From Verpa conica (lineage: Eukaryota; Ascomycota; Pezizomycetes; Pezizales; Morchellaceae), in the NCBI GenBank assembly GCA_033030425.1, contig JAUFSD010000008.1:1674001-1738000 (forward strand): DNA of 64,000 bases. Direction: 5' to 3'. The translations under genes and the position numbers were made by a program. Shown piece after piece: positions 1 through 12,376 of this stretch. The notes beneath the pieces were generated by a model, which was given only the letters and a program-made list of their open reading frames with translations, was not told the DNA's origin and made no database searches. The first letter of the stretch is position 1. Each line of letters starts with the position of its first letter.

Positions 1-616
1 AAGTGGTATGCATGTCTCTTTTACGGACACCACTGGAAATTCTACTACGCTAACCCTTTATATAGCCGACATTGTACTTTATTGTTCCGAACTACTCATC
101 AAGAAAGAATTGTGGAACTCTCAGATGATCCGGCCGGGCAAAAGCCCACAACAGGAACCAAAAAAAGGGCAGCCCCAGAGGACGAACCAGGAGAAGAATA
201 CGTATTCAAGAGAATCCACTACCTCAGAGAAGTAGTGAAGCATCAGGTCACAATGCCCAAAGGCACGGGTAGAGATGACGCAAAATTGGTAAACAGTAAA
301 CCAAAGGTCTTGCCTGATAAAAGGCGGTCTGGACGGGGTTCCCGTAGACAGGCTGTGCATGTGCGCAGCAGACAGGGTGAAAGTGTGCGCAGTAAGCAGG
401 GTGGAAGTGTGGGAAATAAGCAGGGTGGAAGTGTGAGAAGTAAGCAGGGTGGAAGTGTGCGCAGCGGTAGGACCCCCTCATGGTATTGTGTAAGTAATTA
501 TGTCCCTTCATCATTTATTCTAGGTAACTAAGCCTCTCTGCAGCAGTCTTGTGGCTCTGGTCCACACAATCCTTTTATCAATTTTGCCTGCATCGGATGT
601 GGAAAGCCCCTGTTGA
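1..616 (+). CDS. 3' end of an unrecognised gene (partial)
   Basis: The open frame from about position 66 carries a basic, polar protein tail. The first 65 bases look like the end of an intron: a GTATGC donor near position 7, a CTAAC branch-like motif and TATATAG at the acceptor. Reading on from there gives a frame that reaches an 8-residue tandem repeat (consensus SVRSKQGG, about four copies, positions 360-465). A second short intron (GTAAGT at 490, ending TAG at 523) would continue the frame to a TGA at 614-616; without it the frame stops at 529-531. I recognise no domain. The gene start lies outside the window, so the upstream exons that would identify it are missing. It could also be a relic of a mobile element, given the repeat-rich DNA downstream. 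The intron calls are inferences from splice-like motifs. Confidence 0.35.
360..465 (+). repeat. 24-bp in-frame tandem repeat
   Basis: About four copies of a 24-bp unit, each encoding eight residues close to SVRSKQGG, with small changes (GE for GG, GN for RS). The repeat keeps the reading frame of the partial gene around it, which favours a coding origin. Such short in-frame repeats often vary in number between strains. Confidence 0.75.
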
Positions 617-1767
617 CCTAGCTAGAAGACGATCAAAGTGGATCATCGAGACCTACTTTACTTACTTTTTATTTGAATCAAGTAATATTTTACTGCTTGT
701 ATAAAAGTAAGCGTGTAGTTATATATAAACTATGGCACAATGGATGTCTGTTTTAATGCACTATATATATCTTTATATAAGCAACTTTATAGGTTAAACC
801 GTACTTTGATTAAAAGGCATACTCTACCACAAATGGTCTATGTTGGGAGGCTGCTTTATATATCTACATAGACATATATATAGCCATGCATATATTCTGG
901 TCTATTGGGGGGGCGTGCCTATTAGGGGTGGCGTCCCATTGGGCTGGGTTCAAATTGATTTTACACATCCCCTGAATGGGCTACCCATTGGAGGGACAAA
1001 AACGTACCCTGGACGGGTAGGCTTGCTTAACAAGCTACCGAAACTCAATTAGACCATATAATTATAATTATTAATGCTAGGAATGGGTAGAGCTATTCTT
1101 CAGTGTTCGCAACCGTCTGGGGCCCTACCGCCACCCTAGGACCGGACGGACTATGAGTTGTGGTCCGTCCGGGGTTAGAAGCTCTTCGGACTATGGGGGC
1201 TTATAGGGCCCAACAGGCCTCCACGAAGGAAGAATTTAGAATTTCTCGGCAAGTCACATAATGAAACACCAACTATAACTCCGCAGATAAACACCTAAAG
1301 TGAGTTCTTGAGACATTTAGATCAACCCTAACCCACCAGACCTTGGCGCCCTGCCGGCGGCTATAGTCCATTCAGTTCATCCAGTCCTCGATCCCCACGC
1401 CCTAGGATAAGTATAGTGCCCGGATGAGAGGGACTATGGGGTATAGGGTGTCCAGTCCTGGGACCAAGGACGGACAGATTGCCCTGTTGCTTTCACCCTA
1501 TTTATTATATAATTGGCATCATTGGATCTTGAGTCTAGCTGTGTGTAAAAATATAGTATTAGATCAAAAATAGTTTAATTAAGCTGCATGATAAAAAATA
1601 TTTATTTTGCTAGCTCGTTCAGGACATACCAGCCCAATCCAGCTCATACGAGGGACGTCTATATAACAGGCTGGCCCATTGAGAGGACGTCCCCTCGATA
1701 GACAGCGTCCCCGAATAGGCTAGAACATGTATATGTATTGATGTGTTAATATCCTAGAGATTAGGTA
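617..1767. other. Non-coding stretch with a GC-rich hairpin
   Basis: No convincing gene is seen. The stretch contains a perfect 10-bp hairpin (1142-1172) and GC-rich patches between AT-rich segments, which looks like old repeat DNA rather than a promoter. Confidence 0.5.
1142..1172. repeat. GC-rich perfect hairpin
   Basis: A 10-bp stem (CCGGACGGAC at 1142-1151 pairing with GTCCGTCCGG at 1163-1172) around an 11-nt loop. It is not followed by a T run and is not next to a gene end, so no terminator role is claimed. Confidence 0.6.
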
Positions 1768-2210
1768 TGGCGCGCGCAGTCTTAAATGTGATGCAAAATT
1801 TCAGCCTATATTCCGGCTCTCACAGCCAGCCAAAAGACTAACAAAAAGATATGTGGCCTTGTATAGCATCAATAAAGCTCCATATCTTTTTGTTAAGATT
1901 TGGCATGTGTAGTTGTTGTGGAATAAAACTTCATTTTTGGCTGTAGAAAGTGCCAAATGGAACCATTCCTAGAAATACTTAGACATGATGGATGCTACAT
2001 AGCCTAACAAGTAAGAAGGGGTATACTAGAGGAAAAACTCCACTGGGGTCATATATTGGTAGTGTTTGTTTTCTGTTGAGCATACACTTGAGCTTGTAGG
2101 ATTTTTTTTTATTTTTTGCATGCCCAGATTATTGAAGTTTGGCTAAGATTTGGTGTGGGTTGCTGTTCCACACCCGAACTCGGCTAGCACATTTAAGTCT
2201 GCGCGCACCA
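1768..2210. mobile_element. Miniature inverted-repeat transposon, family A copy 1
   Basis: A 443-bp element whose ends form an inverted repeat (TGGYGCGCGCAGNCTTAAATGTG at both ends) and are flanked by TA on each side (1766-1767, 2211-2212). A second copy lies at 48027-48447 and aligns along its whole length, which fixes the boundaries. There is no transposase frame inside, so it is a non-autonomous element. The TA target duplication fits the Tc1/mariner superfamily. Many differences between the two copies are transitions, consistent with age or repeat-induced point mutation. Confidence 0.85.
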
Positions 2211-2367
2211 TATATTTACCTTAATACTAATACTAAAAGCAGGAACAAATATATATCAGTAGAATGTACACTCCACGCATTCACTAGGGCAGGGCTGAGG
2301 TCGAACACACAAGATCAAGCTTATCTATATATACTTGAGAGTTACTAATACACAGGATATTTAGGTA

Positions 2368-2616
2368 TTATACGTTAGCAAAACTACCCGAACATTTGCG
2401 TTGCAACCACATTTTATATGCAAAAGCATCTTTGAGCAAGTTTTACTCCACAACCACAATAGCTATAAGGAAGATAATTTTATTTATGGAATCCCTAGGG
2501 GCTATAGTGGCTATAAGCTTAGTGTGGTTGTTTGTGTCAAGATTGTGGGTGGGGGTTGTTGTGGGAGATTTACTTAGGTGCAATCTAAATGTTCGAGTAG
2601 ATTTGATAACGTATAA
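2368..2616. mobile_element. Miniature inverted-repeat transposon, family J
   Basis: A 249-bp element with long imperfect inverted ends (about 40 bp, starting TTATACGTTA) flanked by TA at 2366-2367 and 2617-2618. It lies 150 bp from the family A element. The short open frames inside it are not considered genes. No second copy was found in the window. Confidence 0.7.
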
Positions 2617-2686
2617 TAATAAGCACTACACATTAGTAAACAAGATTCCGCCTCCCTACAACTGTCAATCTAAGCTAACTTATCAA

Positions 2687-3406
2687 TTAATTTCTACGAT
2701 TTAATAAAGGCTCCAACTCACTACCAGACCACAAAATCAGAACCCCAGTTTCCGAAACCACAGTAGGAACCTCCTCAGCCCGCCTCACCCCCACCATATT
2801 CACAGCCCTCCTAGCCTCCATCCCCACCCAACAACCCAAGTCATACCACTTCCACACCGTAAACACCACCTCCCCTAATACAACCTTATCCCCACACCAC
2901 GGCAACAGCGGCTGACGCAAAAGCACACCAACCTCACACACTCTCGCACGGCACCAAGGACACGGAAACCAAGTCGGCTGTTGATAGTTATTTTTCACCA
3001 TACTGTACCAAAGCTTCTTTGTGCAGCTCTTACATGCTGCGTGTTTACAGCTGCGGAACTGAATACTTATTTGGGAGTCGCAAAGATTACATTGTTCGGC
3101 TTCGGGGATCTCTGTGTCGGTTGGGGTTTCCTCGTCGTCGTCGGGTTGTATGGGAGTTATGAAAGATAGGCTGAAGTGTATAGTTTCTTCGTCTTCGTAG
3201 TCGTCTTCGGTGTCGTCGCTCCAGTAGCTGTAGACTTCGTTGAGGTGTGTGGGGTCAGTAGTTGGTTGTCGGCGGTTGGTGTCGGTATTACCCTGGGTGT
3301 CCATGTGTAGCTCTGCTTGAAGGGCGGGTATGCGCTCTATTAGTTGGGGAATCTGGCTATGACTAGTAGGAAGATCTGGTGTGGGGTTCAAGTAGTGGCT
3401 CTCCAT
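2687..3406 (-). CDS. RING-type zinc finger protein
   Basis: A single-exon frame of 239 residues with an ATG at 3404-3406. Near residues 105-155 it has a C3HC4-like RING pattern: CNLC, then CKHAACKSC, then CPWC after a long loop. RING domains bind two zinc ions and usually act as E3 ubiquitin ligases that recruit an E2 enzyme. Before the RING is an acidic stretch rich in D and E (residues about 65-100); after it is a hydrophobic, Trp-containing tail without a clear domain. I recognise no specific orthologue. The next gene upstream on this strand is the damaged CorA-like gene, with about 630 bp of non-coding DNA between. Ligase activity is inferred only from the RING. Confidence 0.65.
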   Translation of the reverse strand: MESHYLNPTPDLPTSHSQIPQLIERIPALQAELHMDTQGNTDTNRRQPTTDPTHLNEVYSYWSDDTEDDYEDEETIHFSLSFITPIQPDDDEETPTDTEIPEAEQCNLCDSQISIQFRSCKHAACKSCTKKLWYSMVKNNYQQPTWFPCPWCRARVCEVGVLLRQPLLPWCGDKVVLGEVVFTVWKWYDLGCWVGMEARRAVNMVGVRRAEEVPTVVSETGVLILWSGSELEPLLNRRN

Positions 3407-4039
3407 GTTAGAGTTAGCTTGTCTCTAATAGGACTTCTGCGGTTTAAATGTGTCCTGAGGTGAGAGCAGAAGAGTGGTGAGTGGAGGAGAATATCATTAC
3501 CGTGAAGTTTATAATATATAGCTCTTGAATCTGAACCTCTTATGACTTGAATACGTTTAGTAAATATAATGCTCTGCGTGTATCATGAAGCTGTGTTGAG
3601 TGAAGGTTTATCTTGAAAGACTTAAATAAACCTACATGTTTTCAAGGTAATGTCAGTAGAATAGGTCGAAATCTCTCATAGGGGTAAATTAAAAACAATG
3701 ACCCATTCTCTGCGCTGCTAACGATCATTATATAGGAATCAGAATAAAATCATAGTATAGTGATAACTAATATTAGTAGCTCAGTCAATAATCTCCTTGA
3801 TCCAAGGCAAAATTACCTACCAAACAGAACGGCTATAAAATTTAATTCTAGATAAAACCAAGACCTAATACCAGTCCTATAAAGCGCATACAATAAGCGG
3901 ATTCTACAACTCGGAACCCAAATCCAAATCGTACGGAGAATCAAAAAAGCATTGATATAAAAACCAAAAAAAGCAAACTGGCATGAGTAGTCCCAATAAA
4001 AAAAAAGCCCAACATCTAAAACCAAGATAGAAAAATTAC
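3407..4039. other. Intergenic, AT-rich
   Basis: No gene or structured repeat is seen. The A-rich part near 3810-4040 has an open frame (76 aa, minus) that directly follows the CorA-like stop codon. It is Phe/Tyr/Ile-rich, probably by chance. Confidence 0.4.
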
Positions 4040-6998
4040 TCAACCACGAGAACCCTTTTTCTTCTTCTTAGTATCATCATTTGGCACCTCCAACTTATTT
4101 GAGCCCTCGTCTGCCCTTTCCTCCGTAATCAACTCCCCAGTATCTCTCCTCTCCTCCACCATAACGCCACTAATCCTCCCTTCAAACACCGGTTCCGTTG
4201 GTGTATCACCACCTTCATCCACCCGCTGCACATAGCTCATCCTCATTGAAGGCACCCCAGCCACGCCTATGGCTGTATCCAAGTTCTCCACCAACCCATC
4301 CGCAACAGTGCCGCCATTCGGGATCAATCCCATCTCCGCATCATCTGAAGTATCTGTGACAGCTAACACAAGTTCGTCTGTCCAGCGAGAGATGAAGTAA
4401 CGCTTGACACGGTTCCATGCACCGATCGGCTCGTCGTCTGTCAGGCTTCTTGGTTGAATACGGTTGCTTGCGGCCCAGCGAACCATAAGCCACCATTTGA
4501 GACGGGCTGTTCTGGTGCTGGGTAGGACGTAGTCACGTGGGCCTTGGCGGGTCCAGAGGTCGGGACGGCGGTTGTGCAGGTCCGTGTAGAAGGCTTCGTA
4601 GATGCCGCGCTGTTGTGGGGTTTGTCGGTGGCGTGAGAGAAGATGCTTGAGGATGTACCAGGATAGGAGGACGATTATCATCTAGGTTTATAAGTTTTGG
4701 AAGCGGAAAAGAGGATTAGGGGTCTTACGAATGGAACGACTGATATGAAGTACCATTTGATCGATGGGTTTCCGGCGAATAAACTGACATTCATGCCGAA
4801 AAAACCGGATATAAAGGTTAGAGGGAGGAAGATGAAGGTCACCCATGATAATCTATGATATAAGTTAGTTGGTCTGTGATTAAGGGGAGTAATTCCTCTA
4901 GGTGAATAACCTCCACATGCTAGTTCCCAGCTGTAGTGATTGCCGTGAATCTCTGATCGCTACTGATTTGTACATCTGTTTCAAGATGGTTAGTAATCAT
5001 AAGAAAGCATCCCACAATAAGTAAAAGAAGATATTACCAATTCCGACAAGTTATTAGTCCTCTTGACCAAATCCTCTTCAATTAGATTGAGTAGTCTTTT
5101 GTAATCCTCTGGCGATTCCTGGAGCCATTTCCCCTCGTCACTTCTGTCTCCGTCAATGTCGACTAGGTATTTACGCATGTCGTTCACAATGTCGATATGC
5201 GTGAACATGAGTTTCTCGTACTTGAGCCTGTCCAAATTTCAGCACTACAATTCGCACCCTAGCGTATGGCTCTTACCAGCGCGCGGAGTTCCGCCATAGT
5301 TCCGGTGCACGACTCTCATCTGCAGGCTGCTCGTATATTTTCTCTTCCTATACGGGGGTCTATGTAAGGCAATGTTACAAAAGTGAGAGGACAGACATAC
5401 CAGAATACTAACGTGCTCCCACGAAGCATCCAGCAGACTCTCCCAGCAGTCTCCCAACGCTTTGAATATATCCTAGTCCCTGTTAGTCCACAAGCCCACT
5501 AACTCCCCCTGTGAGCGCACGCATCCCAACAAACCTGTGTGATAATATTCATCAACCCTAGTGCCGCCACATCCATATCCATTTCCTTAACATGGGGATC
5601 AAATGGCAATCTCCTCCACCGACTCTCCCACTCGCCTCTGGCCGGTATAAGTGTATCCTCTATATTGCGCGAATAAGAATTATCAAACACAATGATCGTA
5701 TTCCCATTATCGTAGAGCTCCTCTAGCGTCTCCAGGTCCCGGTATGGTGAAACGATATCGGGACCAGGGGTTTGAAGATCGGGTGCGTGATATTGCACGT
5801 AGACGGAGAGTCGCTGGGAGAACACGTTGTAGCGGTGGGCAGCGTTATCTATGGTAATCATAAGGATGTTAGAATATCTGCTAGGGAAAAAAAAAAATAA
5901 AGCTCTGATCTCATCTTCCGTGGATTGTGTGCTCTGAGGGTTGGTGTTCTGGTTTTTTATGTGTTCCTGGTACCATTTGAATCGTAGCCCATCAGCCCTA
6001 GGACCCGCTCCTCCTTATCTTGTGAACTTTCTGCATCCTCGCAAAAATACTGCTTCATGTAGTCCATCCCAAAGGAACACTTGGTAATACCTAATGTAGC
6101 TGTTAGCTAAGCACCTCCGTAAAAGTCTAGTGGTTGTAACTCACCTCTCCAAGGGTCCGACGTAGTCCTCCATGCTTTGCCAACTAATAATGGCTTTCCG
6201 GCACGGCGCTGTGGTTTCTTCTGCAGTAGCCAATCCCCGAACTCTTGTAGTCCGATTATTTCATCGTTGTCCTTGATGCGGAACTTGTAGATGAGGAATT
6301 TTGTCGCCCAGCTGCAGTTCTGTACATGGCTGCTTACAATCAGTCTCCTCTAATATAATACTGTGGATTAGTGATATGCATACAAAACCCTTAGAGCCCT
6401 TGACGAGGTTGTATTCTGTAAGCACGGTTAGCCGCGGCCTTTCAAGGACAAATATAGCCAGCTCAACAAACCTCTCTGTACATAGCCTTCAGAGCCGGAA
6501 GGTCATGGATCTCTTTAAAGATGACCCGCTCCTCCAAAGCCCCACTACCTACTCACACCCGCATTACGTCAGTAGCCGAAAGCATAGAGCCCAAGTCAAC
6601 CCTTATGAATCCTTTAATAGCCGGGGGACACAAACCTGGCCGACCATCCAAAAAGTCAATCATCAAAACCCTAGGCTGTGACTTTTGCTCAGAGGAGTAC
6701 TCTTTAGTATGCCATTTCAGACCGGGAGCATCGCGTCCAGCAACTACACAAGCAAGAATCAATCGCTATCCCCTCCATTCTTCTTCTAGGCCTAAAGAAC
6801 TCACCTCCTTTGACCGGTATGCTGAGCCGTGTTTTAGTGCACCCGACATCAATAGTTTCTTGACAGAGAGTCAGCTTAAACAAAGTACACACTCTCCCCT
6901 TAGACAAACATACCATCTCCATGAGAACGACCACCTGTAGTCGCAGTCGCTGCAGTCGCGTTCGTGAACTGTCGCGAGATTGGATCCATGTCTGCCAT
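4040..6998 (-). pseudogene. CorA-like Mg2+ transporter gene, probably inactivated
   Basis: Spliced segments on the minus strand give a CorA-like fungal membrane protein. In order they show a short N-terminus (ATG 6996-6998), a segment ending IDFLDG, a helical cytosolic region (LKYEKLMFTHIDIV and following), a first membrane helix ending in the signature GMN motif (near 4780), and a second membrane helix continuing into the 4040-4681 exon, followed by a polar, Lys-rich tail. GMN forms the ion-selectivity site of the CorA family at the plasma membrane. At least seven introns have good GT-AG ends. Two lesions are seen: an in-frame TGA at 6553-6555, where CGA would fit, and a frame jump near 5990-6010, where no usable intron exists. 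Either the copy is a recent pseudogene or the assembly has errors. All later exons are clean, so the damage is young. Confidence 0.7.
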
Positions 6999-9900
6999 GT
7001 TTTTGCAGAGAGTCGCTCCTGGAATTCAGGCAAAACCTTCACCACCCTGGGGGCTGGAGATATAGAATGGAAAGGAAGACTCCAACAACAAAAGCAGACT
7101 GACTACACACCCCACTTGGCTGTCCCAAGATCACTGCCTAAGAGAGAACCTGCATCCGGATGTGAGGCTCGGCTCCACGGGACCTGGACACCCTGGTCTG
7201 TGTCAGCGCTAACTGCAAACGCACCCCCTCATTGGTGGGGGCTGTCTCGGACCGTAAGGCGGAATCGTAATATGCGTTACTGAGAAAAATAATATCTGCC
7301 CGGTTCAGTAGTCACACCGCTCTCTTACAGTTAGATATTGCTATAATAGGTATCAAAAATTAAAGAAATCATGAAACTGTATGGGGGCTCGCTACCGGTA
7401 TTTTGCCTTTGTTGCAGACTCTGCAGCGTACCGAAATGAATCAACTGATACATTGTCCATACAAAAGCAAATAGTAAAGGCACAAGATGATTGATTTCGA
7501 GGCGATAGAGCATCTTCTAATACATAACTCTGATGCCTCCCATTGTGGTTTTACTACATCGTCAGCATGCCTTACCAATAGATGCACTTTCCCTTATGCT
7601 TTACCTGATAGATACAATTTTCTATGATGCCTTTCTATGATGTTTTTGTCACATGGATATTTCGTTAATGCCTTTCCTAATAATCTCTCTATATTTGTTT
7701 ATGATTATGGGGTTATATACGCTAGTACTATATGCACTAAGGATGACTGATAAGGAGCCAACTCTCATAATAAGGCGCAGAGTAGGTTTCCTACAGCTGA
7801 GGACATCTCTTTAGAAAACATTTTTGAAGCAATTTTCGTGCTTTTACAAATTAATTTAACCATAGGGGAAATAATACCAGTGAAATGACACATGAAGAAA
7901 GACATCATGTTTCCTTAATTACACATTCGCCATGATGCCTTGCCTGATGCCTTACCAATAAAATAAATTATAGGTATAAATAATGCATTTCTTAAATGCA
8001 TTTTCTCACGCTGTCGCTTATATGAACTAAGCCGGGCTTTATCTTCTCATTAGTTGATTATTGTGTGACTAAATAATCTTTTAGCAACACTACACAGTAA
8101 CTCTAAAGACACTTAATATTAGGTGAAAGATGACTGATGTTTGGTTACGCCCTCAATACTAATTGTAAGTATAGACTAGCAATTGCGTCATAAAAAACAG
8201 CAGAACGGAATCACTAACTTCTAGAGTCTACCGTCTATCAAACCCACTCCCAAGCATCGTTCCAGCACCCACCTACAAATAGACCACTAAACTCTTATTT
8301 AGTCACCGGTAGGACTCTATAAAATACACTAATATACCAACTTCGCCTGGGCTTGATCGCTCGTCACTCCAGCTAGGTATACAGTAAATATCCCTACACG
8401 TGCGGGTAACGGCTTGAGGCATCGGGAAAGCCCCTTGTCGCTTTCGGAGTCAATTATACTCTATAAGAAAGCCAAAATTTATTTTTGTAGGAACTATACC
8501 TTGTCAGGGATTCTCTCGTCCTCGTAGATCCCCGAAAATATTATCGTAAGTATATTATAGTTAATACACACCTCCTCCACTGACTCAGCAAGGCCGTGAC
8601 CAAGAGGAGCAGAACTCTATGGCTTAACGGCTCCCCCACTAGGGCATAAAACGCTCTGCTCACTGCTTCTTTCTTTCTATTAGTAGGGATTGGAGTCGCT
8701 CGGTAGCCCCGAAATTTATCGCCTTATGCAGATATCTCTCTTCAGGCATAGCATATGAGAGGGTTTGTGAGTCTTTTCTAATACACTATATCAGAGATCA
8801 TTCTATAAATATATGAAACCCGAAAAATATCATATATACCATTATAGTATAAATATCCTTCTAAAAGAGGTCCCAGAAAATACAAATGACCCCTGTCTAC
8901 GCAGTGAGTATACCATTATAGAACGAGCATTCTTCTAGCCCCAAACCCTTCTATGGCGACTGTACCGGGATAATATCTAGAGAGATTGCTGGGCTTCTGC
9001 CTAGTGTGGATATATCTATATGCTGAAATAACATAGTTCAAAATCGACAAGGGCATGGAAAGGCTTCACGCATTGATGTGAGAGGCCGGCCGTGCTAATA
9101 GGCTATTCCATAACTAGGTGACGCTCCAGTATCTGCAATAGGATCTAGAGTGGCTACCCGTATGGGCCCTTCCACGTTTAACTGATATTTCAGGGCACTC
9201 TCAGGGAGTGAGCCGAGGATCACACCCACAAAAAGTCTACTCCAGAGGACGACCTCAAAGCATGCGCCTTTGGGCTTGGCTAGCTACAGCATGGACAACA
9301 GTTCTTCTATGCACTGAGAGTTCCACCATAGCATCAATCTAATAGCTTGAGTAGAAACTCAAGATATTAAGGTTAACGCTCACGTTAGCTGAAAGCCCAA
9401 ATCAACTTAGTGAATGAGAGGTCTTTAAAATACATATGTACCCCTAAAGCCAAGGGAAGTCTCTGGAAAGCTCATCCCCGTGACAACAGAAGACTAAATT
9501 AACTAACTGTCTCAGATGAATCACATGTCGTAGGTGTATCTAGTTTTTTACTTCTAATCTAAGAGGAACTTCCGGCATTACCTGGTAGGATGCATTATCG
9601 ATCGAGTTGTCGGCAATAGTCATCTAGAAGGGATGAGAATTGTAGCTACGAGATTATGCAATAAAGGTAGAGCTAATAGAGACCTTTATTAAAGACTGAG
9701 AAGAAGAAAATCAAGGTCTAAATTCAGCATGAGCGGCATGGACTTGCTCAGATATAATAGTATGTATACGTAACCTAGAATACAAAACTAATACCCTCTC
9801 GCTACACCTATAGGGAAAGGGTAATTCCCTGAGAAAAATGAAGTGAAATTTGATAGTGTAGGAAGAAGCATAGCTTTGCAGCTACTTCACTCAACCCATA

Positions 9901-10031
9901 AAAAACTTTACTTAATAAAGATCCCTCTAGCAGGCGTCGTCCAGGGTCTATAAGGTGATATATATTGTTAGCTCAGTCGATTTAAAAAGTGATAAGCTAG
10001 AATACAGGGGTCCACTCGAACCTCTTAAAAA
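6999..10031. other. Gene-poor 3-kb stretch
   Basis: No gene is supported. I see only scattered short repeated words: ATGCCTTACCAATA near 7568 and again near 7940, and TATACCATTATAG twice near 8836-8920. A small hairpin built on AATAAAGGT lies near 9661-9690. Stops are dense in all frames. It looks like decayed repeat DNA, but no transposase or reverse transcriptase motif is readable. Confidence 0.5.
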
Positions 10032-11510
10032 TCATAGTTTTGTGCAAACCTCATCCTGAAGCATCATTTGTGCAACAACAACAAAGCATGCTACTATAGC
10101 CCCTGATACAAAAATTCCATAACAAAGTGAAAATAGAAAAAATCTAGTACCCTGCCAGGGAGATCGCAACAAGCCACACAGCTTAAGGAATCCATAAAGA
10201 CATGTAAATATCATCCAAGCAACTTGACCCATAATAAGGGTCGATATAATCCACCCCCGCTGGTTCTTTGTACTCTGACGCTTCTCGAAGCCGGTAAGGA
10301 GAAAGATAATAATATAGGGCATAGCTGAAATCAGAAAAAATAGAGTCATACTACATATGACTTGAATACTGGCCCTGCGCTTTATGTGTGTCAACCTAAC
10401 TATAAAAATTACATATGTTTATTGAGATCAAACCTTATATTCCGGCTCGGCCTTATGCCAGGACCATTCAGGATCCCCGTACACACACCCGACAGCACCA
10501 CTGATCTTTGCTTCAACGCCTTCTATCCACTCCACTCGATCATCTTCTGCCAACACTTCTTGGCTAGCGTTGTCAATGGTTTGCTGAGGCTGTTTGGCTC
10601 GGTTCGTTTCCACTTCGGTTCCTGGTGTGGGAAGCGTAGATACAACTCCCCTTGTCTCTTTCTTATCCAATGGTGTTCCACTTATTTGTGTTTCATCCCT
10701 CGGTAATTTCCCCCGGTAATAGACAATATACATACTAGGGTAAGAAGGTCGACAGATTGAAGCGATAAGGTTAATAAATGACATTAGGATGTAGGGAATA
10801 ACAGTTAACGAGTAGGCAGCATATCCTAGTTTTTCAATCTGGAAGATGCGGGCTTGATAAAGCTCGAACGACCCATAAAAGATCTGAAGAATAGCAGCAA
10901 AGCTTTTCAAAAAACTATAATTGGAGGAAATCTCAGTTGAGTTCTGGTCTATGCCCAGAAATGGGCGTACAATGAAGTGTTGCGGCACTTTAACAAGTTT
11001 GTACGTCACTGCTGGAGGAGCGGTTTCTTGATCTGCTGGTACCTCCGCCCGCCTAGGGACCCACAGAAAGGATTTCAAGTAGGTCTGAACACTGTGTACT
11101 GGTACGGGATGTTGCCCATGTACAGATGTCGTATGCGGTACAGCCTCGAATCTATTTCTGTTAGTAGGTTTACTTTCCCTATCGGATGAAAAAGATTACG
11201 TTTGGAAGGTATCAGATGGTACAACCATACACAGAGCATTTGCTACTGCGGCCCTTTCCAAGTGACTTCTAGATCCGATAGCGAACGAAGAAATAGCAAA
11301 AACAGCCCAATGTATCCCGGAAAATGGCATAACCATAGCGAAAAGAGTACGGAGCATCGTGAGCAGTATGCCAGCACCTGGCATATCTATTACGGTAAAA
11401 GCATGGAGTGCGTAGTTGAGAAAAAAGAACTTCACAACATCCATCCACCCAGAAGTCCGGCAATAAATCTCACCTTCCTCTCCGTGTATTGCTACGACGT
11501 GGGTTTCCAT
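10032..11510 (-). CDS. Fungal multi-pass membrane protein of unknown function
   Basis: Three exons. The first (11200-11510) starts with an ATG and contains Trp/Cys-rich residues followed by three hydrophobic segments, ending in a run like RAAVANALCMVV. A clear intron (GTAATC to CTAACAG, 11158-11199) joins it in frame to the middle exon, which has Pro-rich and polar loops plus a hydrophobic segment around SLTVIPYILMSFINLIAS. The last exon (10032 to about 10394) adds three more membrane helices. The pattern (loop, paired helices, an AxAxALCMVV-type motif) matches a large uncharacterised family of fungal integral membrane proteins; that match is from memory of the family. The boundary of the last intron (near 10395-10470) is not resolved because no acceptor keeps the frame with the obvious donor. 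An upstream exon ending near 11572 is possible. Confidence 0.6.
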
Positions 11511-11784
11511 ACGGTGCTAAGTAGATATGTATATTCGAGTTGAGGTTGGTGTTGATCTAGGGGGTAGGGTGCACTTACAGGAATACAATAAAAAGTCTAG
11601 TGAGGGGTTTAATACAATAGCTCAAGGATATACCCCAAGTATGTTCTGTGCAACATAATCACCAAGTGGTTCTCCATATTGGTGCCTGCGCACTCTCGGC
11701 GCCTACCGTTATTCCTACAGTTATCTACAGCCAACCAGCCGAATTAAATGCTAAGCTTGAGATCGACAGGCCACCTCATGACTA

Positions 11785-12057
11785 CTCGCATTAACTAAGG
11801 AGAATGAGAACTACACTTGGAAGTCCAAGAACGCGCGTGGGAAGATTTTACTGGGAATACCGTAATATCTTGGCCATGACAAACACGACTGTGCGAAAGA
11901 AATTTTGATATTGGTTGAATGCACATTGAGGCTTAGGTATGGCCAGTAAAGATAGACGCCAAGATCAACTCAAACAGGCTTTGGCCACTAATAATATTCT
12001 GAGCTCTTCTTATTCCAACCACAAAGTGCAGTTCCCGTCCCCCCCCTGTTAATACGG
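11785..12057. mobile_element. Miniature inverted-repeat transposon, family B copy 1
   Basis: A 273-bp element with ends of the form CYCGCATTAACT / GTTAATACGG, flanked by TA at 11783-11784 and 12058-12059. Its right end, reverse-complemented, aligns over about 50 bp with the left end of copy 2 (13023-13248), so the copies lie in opposite orientation. It has no coding capacity. Confidence 0.8.
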
Positions 12058-12249
12058 TAGTTTACCTACAGTCCATTGAGATTAACCTATCCGGTGTGGA
12101 AGAAGGTACCACATTAAGGCGGGGCACTTGGTTGCAATGCTCTTCAGAGTTCCCCACTGATGCGATTTACCAATCACAAGTGCTAGATTGTATATAGCCC
12201 TCGATCAGACATACGGTTGCTGCAGGTTTCATTCAGTCCTACAGTACTA

Positions 12250-12376
12250 TACTCGTAAAGCGCTGACGTTTTTGGAACGGGCTGATATTGCATACCATAC
12301 AAAATCATAGACTTGGCACATTCTTGTATAGTATGCAATAGCAGTCCATTCCACAAACGTCAGCAATTTACGAGTA
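12250..12376. mobile_element. Short foldback element, family C
   Basis: A 127-bp near-complete palindrome: arms of about 56 bp (12250-12305 and 12321-12376) share roughly 85 percent of bases, start TACTCGTAAA and are flanked by TA at 12248-12249 and 12377-12378. It would fold into one long hairpin. It sits between the two family B copies. Confidence 0.8.
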
